This document shows, one piece after another, positions 62,351-64,000 of a stretch of DNA of 64,000 nt. The notes beneath the pieces were generated by a model. The model did not search any database. It saw nothing but the letters and a program-made list of their open reading frames with translations, and was not told the origin of the DNA. Each line of letters opens with the position of its first letter. The stretch's first letter is position 1. The position numbers and the translations under genes are program-made. Source of the DNA: Prorocentrum cordatum (taxonomy: Eukaryota > Sar > Dinophyceae > Prorocentrales > Prorocentraceae); the NCBI GenBank assembly GCA_963575745.1, contig CAUYUJ010010380.1, positions 239,501-303,500 of the forward strand, read 5' to 3'.

Positions 62351-62770
62351 ATGATGATGGAGGAGTGGTACGACGAACTACGCATGGACCTTCATCCCAC
62401 AACGGTTACCGACGATCATCTCTACTGCGTCCCAACAACCATGCTGCCCGACCAATGTGTTCTGGGCTCAGCATCCGTGGGCGAGGAAGATATCATAGTG
62501 TCGGAAACGCTCGGAGACGAGCCTGAACCACAAGAGCCTTGTCTTATCTCTAGATGCTCGACTACACCTGACGAGGGCTATTCTCTTGACAGTGATGAAC
62601 ATGGTCCTTATGTTGAGTTATGTTTCACACCAGAAATATCAAAGGTAGCGTTGCATCAGACCCAACTTGCACGGCTTGAAACTGACATGGTCGCAACGAT
62701 GAGAGTATATGTATCATCGGCTGCTAAACGTGCTGTGGTAGTCAAGGAAGACGAGGCTTCCCTAAAGAGG
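62351..62770 (+). CDS. Retroelement polyprotein, integrase-RT linker
   Basis: Acidic segment with DEPEPQEPCLISRCSTTPDE and SLDSDEHGPYVELCF, leading into the reverse transcriptase after a frame change near 62770. The stretch 62197-62350 before it carries stops in all frames. No domain of its own. Confidence 0.45.
62509..62522 (+). repeat. GNRA mini-hairpin with GAGA loop
   Basis: GCTCG/GAGA/CGAGC, perfect; same stem as 49715 and 55413 but a different GNRA loop. Reads LGDEP. Confidence 0.85.
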
Positions 62771-62775
62771 CTAGT

Positions 62776-63056
62776 GAAGCTTTGTACACCGAACTCAAGA
62801 TCTGGCTTGATAACCGGCGCTTCGAGATGTCCGACCTATCTAAAGCTTCCAACATCATGACATCCAGATATGTATACAAGTGGAAGTTTGTGAAGGTAGG
62901 CACCGAGAATGTTAAGACCATCCGTCTCAGACCTGTCCTTCGTGGGTTCATGGACACGGAGGCGTTTGATGTAGAAACCTTCTCAGGAACAACTGCTCGA
63001 AGACAGTCCCAGAGGCTCCTGGCAAGTCAGGCGGCACGCCATCCAGAATGGATCTT
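62776..63056 (+). pseudogene. Reverse transcriptase N-terminus, truncated
   Basis: EALYTELKIWLDNRRFEMSD, then NIMTSRYVYKWKFVK and IRLRPVLRGFMDTEAFDVET: the start of a Ty1/copia RT (fingers, with 'R-x-V-x-R-G-F'). It stops being recognisable after RLLASQAARHPEWIF, before the first catalytic Asp, so motifs A-E and RNase H are absent. The break at about 63056 is followed by C/A-rich sequence and a T run, which suggests deletion or recombination rather than drift. Confidence 0.75.
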
Positions 63057-64000
63057 TCGGGCCCCTCCCCCACCAGGAAACAAAACCAGGGCCTCGACAA
63101 ATTTGTTTTTTTTTTTTTTTGCCATATTGATTGGTGGGAACAAATGCGGTCGTCGCCGCGCGCTTGCCCTGATTTAGCAATGTCGGTCGACGGACGCACG
63201 CGAAGCGCGCGAGTTTCCTTCTCATAATTGTTTCTGCCGTGTGCCGCGTTTTCATGACGCACGCGCGCGCCTTGCCTTTTCAGACTCAATCGCTCGTACT
63301 AGCGTGCGGACCGCATGCAGGCCGCAGTCCACGCGCGCTAGCGCGGCGCACCGCAGCGCGCTTCGAAACGATGTTGGGCACAATGGCATTTTTACCGCAA
63401 CGCCGCGAATTTGTTAGCCACCCCGCGCGGGCGACGCCGAACGCATGCGTGTCCCACCGCATGTGCGCCGCCAGAGCTAATTTTCCGATTTCGATTGTGA
63501 ATTGTATCGCGGGCGCGTGTCAGGCGCCCTCGACGTGCCATGTAGGCCCGCGCATTGGGCGCCCACGAATCATGTCGGAAACATGTCATCTTACTACTCT
63601 CGCGTTCGCCGGGCGACTCGCGGTCCTAACGGGCGCGCGGTAGCATTCTGCGGCGAAGGGGGGGGGCGTGGCGGCGCGGCGGGGGAGGGAGAGGAGGGGG
63701 GGGGAGATTGGCAGGAGGAGGAGGAGGAAAATGACGAGGAGGAGGAAGAGAGCGAGGGGACATGGTGGCGGGCATCCCCGACTTCAGCTTGCCTGGCCCA
63801 ACCCTTCGGGGGGGGCGTCGTTCGGCCGGGGCGAGCGCTGCGTGGAGTTCGCCCCAGGAAGCTCCCATCGGAAATTGGGGGGGGGGAAGGCGTTGGCGTT
63901 CCGATGCCTGTGGCGAACCCGCCGCTATGCGGGCGCTGTGGGTCGCAAGCCTTTTGGATGTTGGCGCAGGTTTCGTTTTTTTTGTTTTTTTGCGTGGGGG
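63057..64000. other. No recognisable gene
   Basis: Starts with a C-rich patch and a run of 16 T (63104-63119), then GC-rich sequence with GCGCGC clusters, a GGA/GGGG purine tract (63656-63770) and a T-rich end. No gene or repeat family is recognised. Confidence 0.5.

Larger units (their letters stand above)
49250..63056 (+). mobile_element. Large Ty1/copia-class retroelement with accessory domains, decayed and 3'-truncated
   Basis: A 13.8-kb block of sense-strand coding fragments in the order Gag, zinc knuckle, long Pro-rich linker, KptA/Tpt1-like domain, RING-H2, retropepsin, two methyltransferase-like domains, integrase and reverse transcriptase N-terminus. Integrase before RT defines Ty1/copia. 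The frame changes or stops at least eight times, and RT breaks off at about 63056, next to unrelated sequence with a T run (63104-63119). No flanking LTRs are identifiable because the 3' part is missing. Some 31 GNRA-loop mini-hairpins are scattered throughout. The sequence is less GC-rich than its surroundings and free of triplet arrays, so the insertion is younger than them. Confidence 0.8.

Noticed and set aside
63057-63200. 3' LTR or poly-A end of the retroelement
   Set aside because: The T run has the wrong sense for a plus-strand poly-A tail, and no sequence from 49.25 kb is repeated here.

Overview
The window reads as nuclear DNA of a dinoflagellate; a Prorocentrum- or Symbiodiniaceae-like genome would fit, but I cannot name the species. 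The reasons are: one split calreticulin gene whose recognisable introns all fit GC donors and AG|G acceptors; a degraded copy of the dinoflagellate spliced leader at the 5' edge of a LINE; degenerate dinoflagellate-type PPR repeats; a Ty1/copia-class polyprotein with methyltransferase-like domains; high GC; and abundant homopolymer, triplet and minisatellite DNA. Almost everything apart from calreticulin is mobile-element debris or simple repeat.

Layout. 1-12.7 kb: decayed retroelement-like DNA with one protease-like fragment and a family of 8-bp-stem hairpins with GNRA-type tetraloops, in reading frames coding for ASAKADA-like peptides. 12.7-23.5 kb: no recognisable gene; satellites, triplet arrays, a TIR-bearing dispersed repeat (22.1-22.9 kb) and a 112-bp foldback. 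23.53-29.07 kb: a frameshifted LINE (endonuclease, reverse transcriptase, terminal zinc knuckle) that starts at a spliced-leader relic and sits between TCC microsatellites. 29-37 kb: microsatellites, minisatellites and tRNA-like Pol III modules. 37.7-46.9 kb: calreticulin on the + strand, six candidate exons; its third intron holds a second copy of the TIR element. 47.4-48.3 kb: PPR remnant on the - strand. 49.25-63.05 kb: a large, broken Ty1/copia-class retroelement on the + strand.

The most unusual material is in the retroelement at 49.25-63.05 kb. Its domain order is Gag (with two hydrophobic segments), zinc knuckle, a KptA/Tpt1-like RNA 2'-phosphotransferase, a RING-H2 finger, a retropepsin-like domain, two methyltransferase-like domains, integrase and the start of a reverse transcriptase. 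It also contains about 31 miniature hairpins of form GC-NNN-GNRA-N'N'N'-GC. The inner stem bases vary with compensation, the loop stays GNRA on the sense strand only, and the hairpins occur in all three codon phases. The 1-13 kb family has the same architecture with longer stems. I consider these hairpins the best candidate for an undescribed system in this window. All calls come from reading the sequence; no searches or folding programs were run.
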